Part shown: piece by piece, positions 5,684-5,782 of the stretch
How the letters are laid out: the number at the start of each line of letters is the position of its first letter
Position numbering within the stretch: the first letter of the stretch is position 1
NCBI GenBank assembly: GCA_019313725.1
Contig: JAFDAT010000238.1
Location: 1-5,782 of the forward strand
From: Deltaproteobacteria bacterium
GTDB lineage: Bacteria; Desulfobacterota; Desulfobacteria; Desulfobacterales; B30-G6
DNA length: 5,782 nucleotides
Reading direction: 5' to 3'
The notes under the pieces: model-generated
What the model saw: the letters and a program-made list of their open reading frames with translations, nothing else
Databases searched by the model: none
What the model was told of the DNA's origin: nothing
Translations under genes and position numbers: made by a program

Positions 5684-5705
5684 GATTCCCCCCTTCGGGA
5701 GGATC
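5684..5705. other. Imperfect hairpin in the argJ leader
   Basis: GATTCCCCC pairs with GGGAGGATC around a four-base loop, with one mismatch and one wobble. It falls about 50-70 bases upstream of the argJ ATG at 5635, so it would lie in the leader if transcription begins near 5740 or further upstream. It has no T run on the minus strand and no evident regulatory partner. Confidence 0.3.
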
Positions 5706-5727
5706 ATTCAATGCAGCGACGTGTTTC

Positions 5728-5752
5728 ATAAATTCGCTCCAGGCGAATTTAT
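5728..5752. promoter_or_regulatory. Perfect 10-bp palindrome upstream of argJ
   Basis: ATAAATTCGC (5728-5737) and GCGAATTTAT (5743-5752) are exact reverse complements around TCCAG. The palindrome abuts a very AT-rich block (5751-5778) that contains TATTAT-like -10 candidates on the minus strand, though no convincing -35. It could be an operator for a dimeric regulator, a terminator for a gene beyond the window edge, or a dispersed palindrome. It does not resemble the ARG boxes I know. Confidence 0.4.
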
Positions 5753-5782
5753 ATATAATAGGGAAAATATTATTAGATTTCA

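Noticed and set aside
5636..5707. 24-residue N-terminal extension of ArgJ from the ATG at 5707
   Set aside because: No Shine-Dalgarno precedes 5707, whereas AGGGG precedes 5635, and family similarity begins immediately after the 5635 start.
5580..5735. Small minus-strand frame starting with ATG AAA CAC GTC upstream of argJ (about 51 codons)
   Set aside because: It runs into the argJ coding region in another frame, has no good ribosome site, is not a run of Arg codons, and does not look like an arginine leader peptide.

Overview
The window reads as a chromosomal stretch from a Gram-negative bacterium. Outer-membrane and periplasmic-type proteins are present, genes are spaced with many small palindromic repeats, and a single-copy arginine pathway gene lies beside an rRNA modification gene. 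The repeat style (ATCGNN hexamer runs, a GC-rich REP-like palindrome, CACAAAG repeats) resembles what I remember from Desulfobacterota genomes. That assignment is from memory and weak; nothing here proves the phylum.

Layout. 1-606 (+) is the 3' part of a gene for an Ig-like, periplasmic-chaperone-like protein; its start lies outside the window. 607-940 holds no gene I can support. It carries two inverted arrays of ATCGNN hexamers and a GC-rich hairpin between two convergent genes. 941-2941 (-) encodes a secreted 666-residue beta-rich protein, probably an outer-membrane barrel, with one C-terminal SdrD-B-like domain that includes an EF-hand-like loop. 3099-3467 (-) encodes a small secreted protein with a pilin-like N-terminal strand. 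3468-3630 is intergenic, with a candidate promoter and a hairpin. 3631-4326 (-) is an RsuA/RluB/RluF-family pseudouridine synthase. 4327-4450 is a repeat-dense spacer. 4451-5635 (-) is argJ, complete. 5636-5782 is the argJ leader, with a perfect palindrome.

How the genes fit together. argJ and the pseudouridine synthase are housekeeping genes on one strand, perhaps cotranscribed, though a strong hairpin overlaps the argJ stop. The more interesting part is the left half. A chaperone-like protein, a barrel with a terminal B-type domain, and a small exported subunit-like protein lie together. This suggests a divergent chaperone/usher-like surface-assembly locus without classical usher signatures. 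It is inferred from composition, short motifs and gene order, not from any database search.

No tRNA, rRNA, CRISPR array, transposase gene or prophage gene was recognised.
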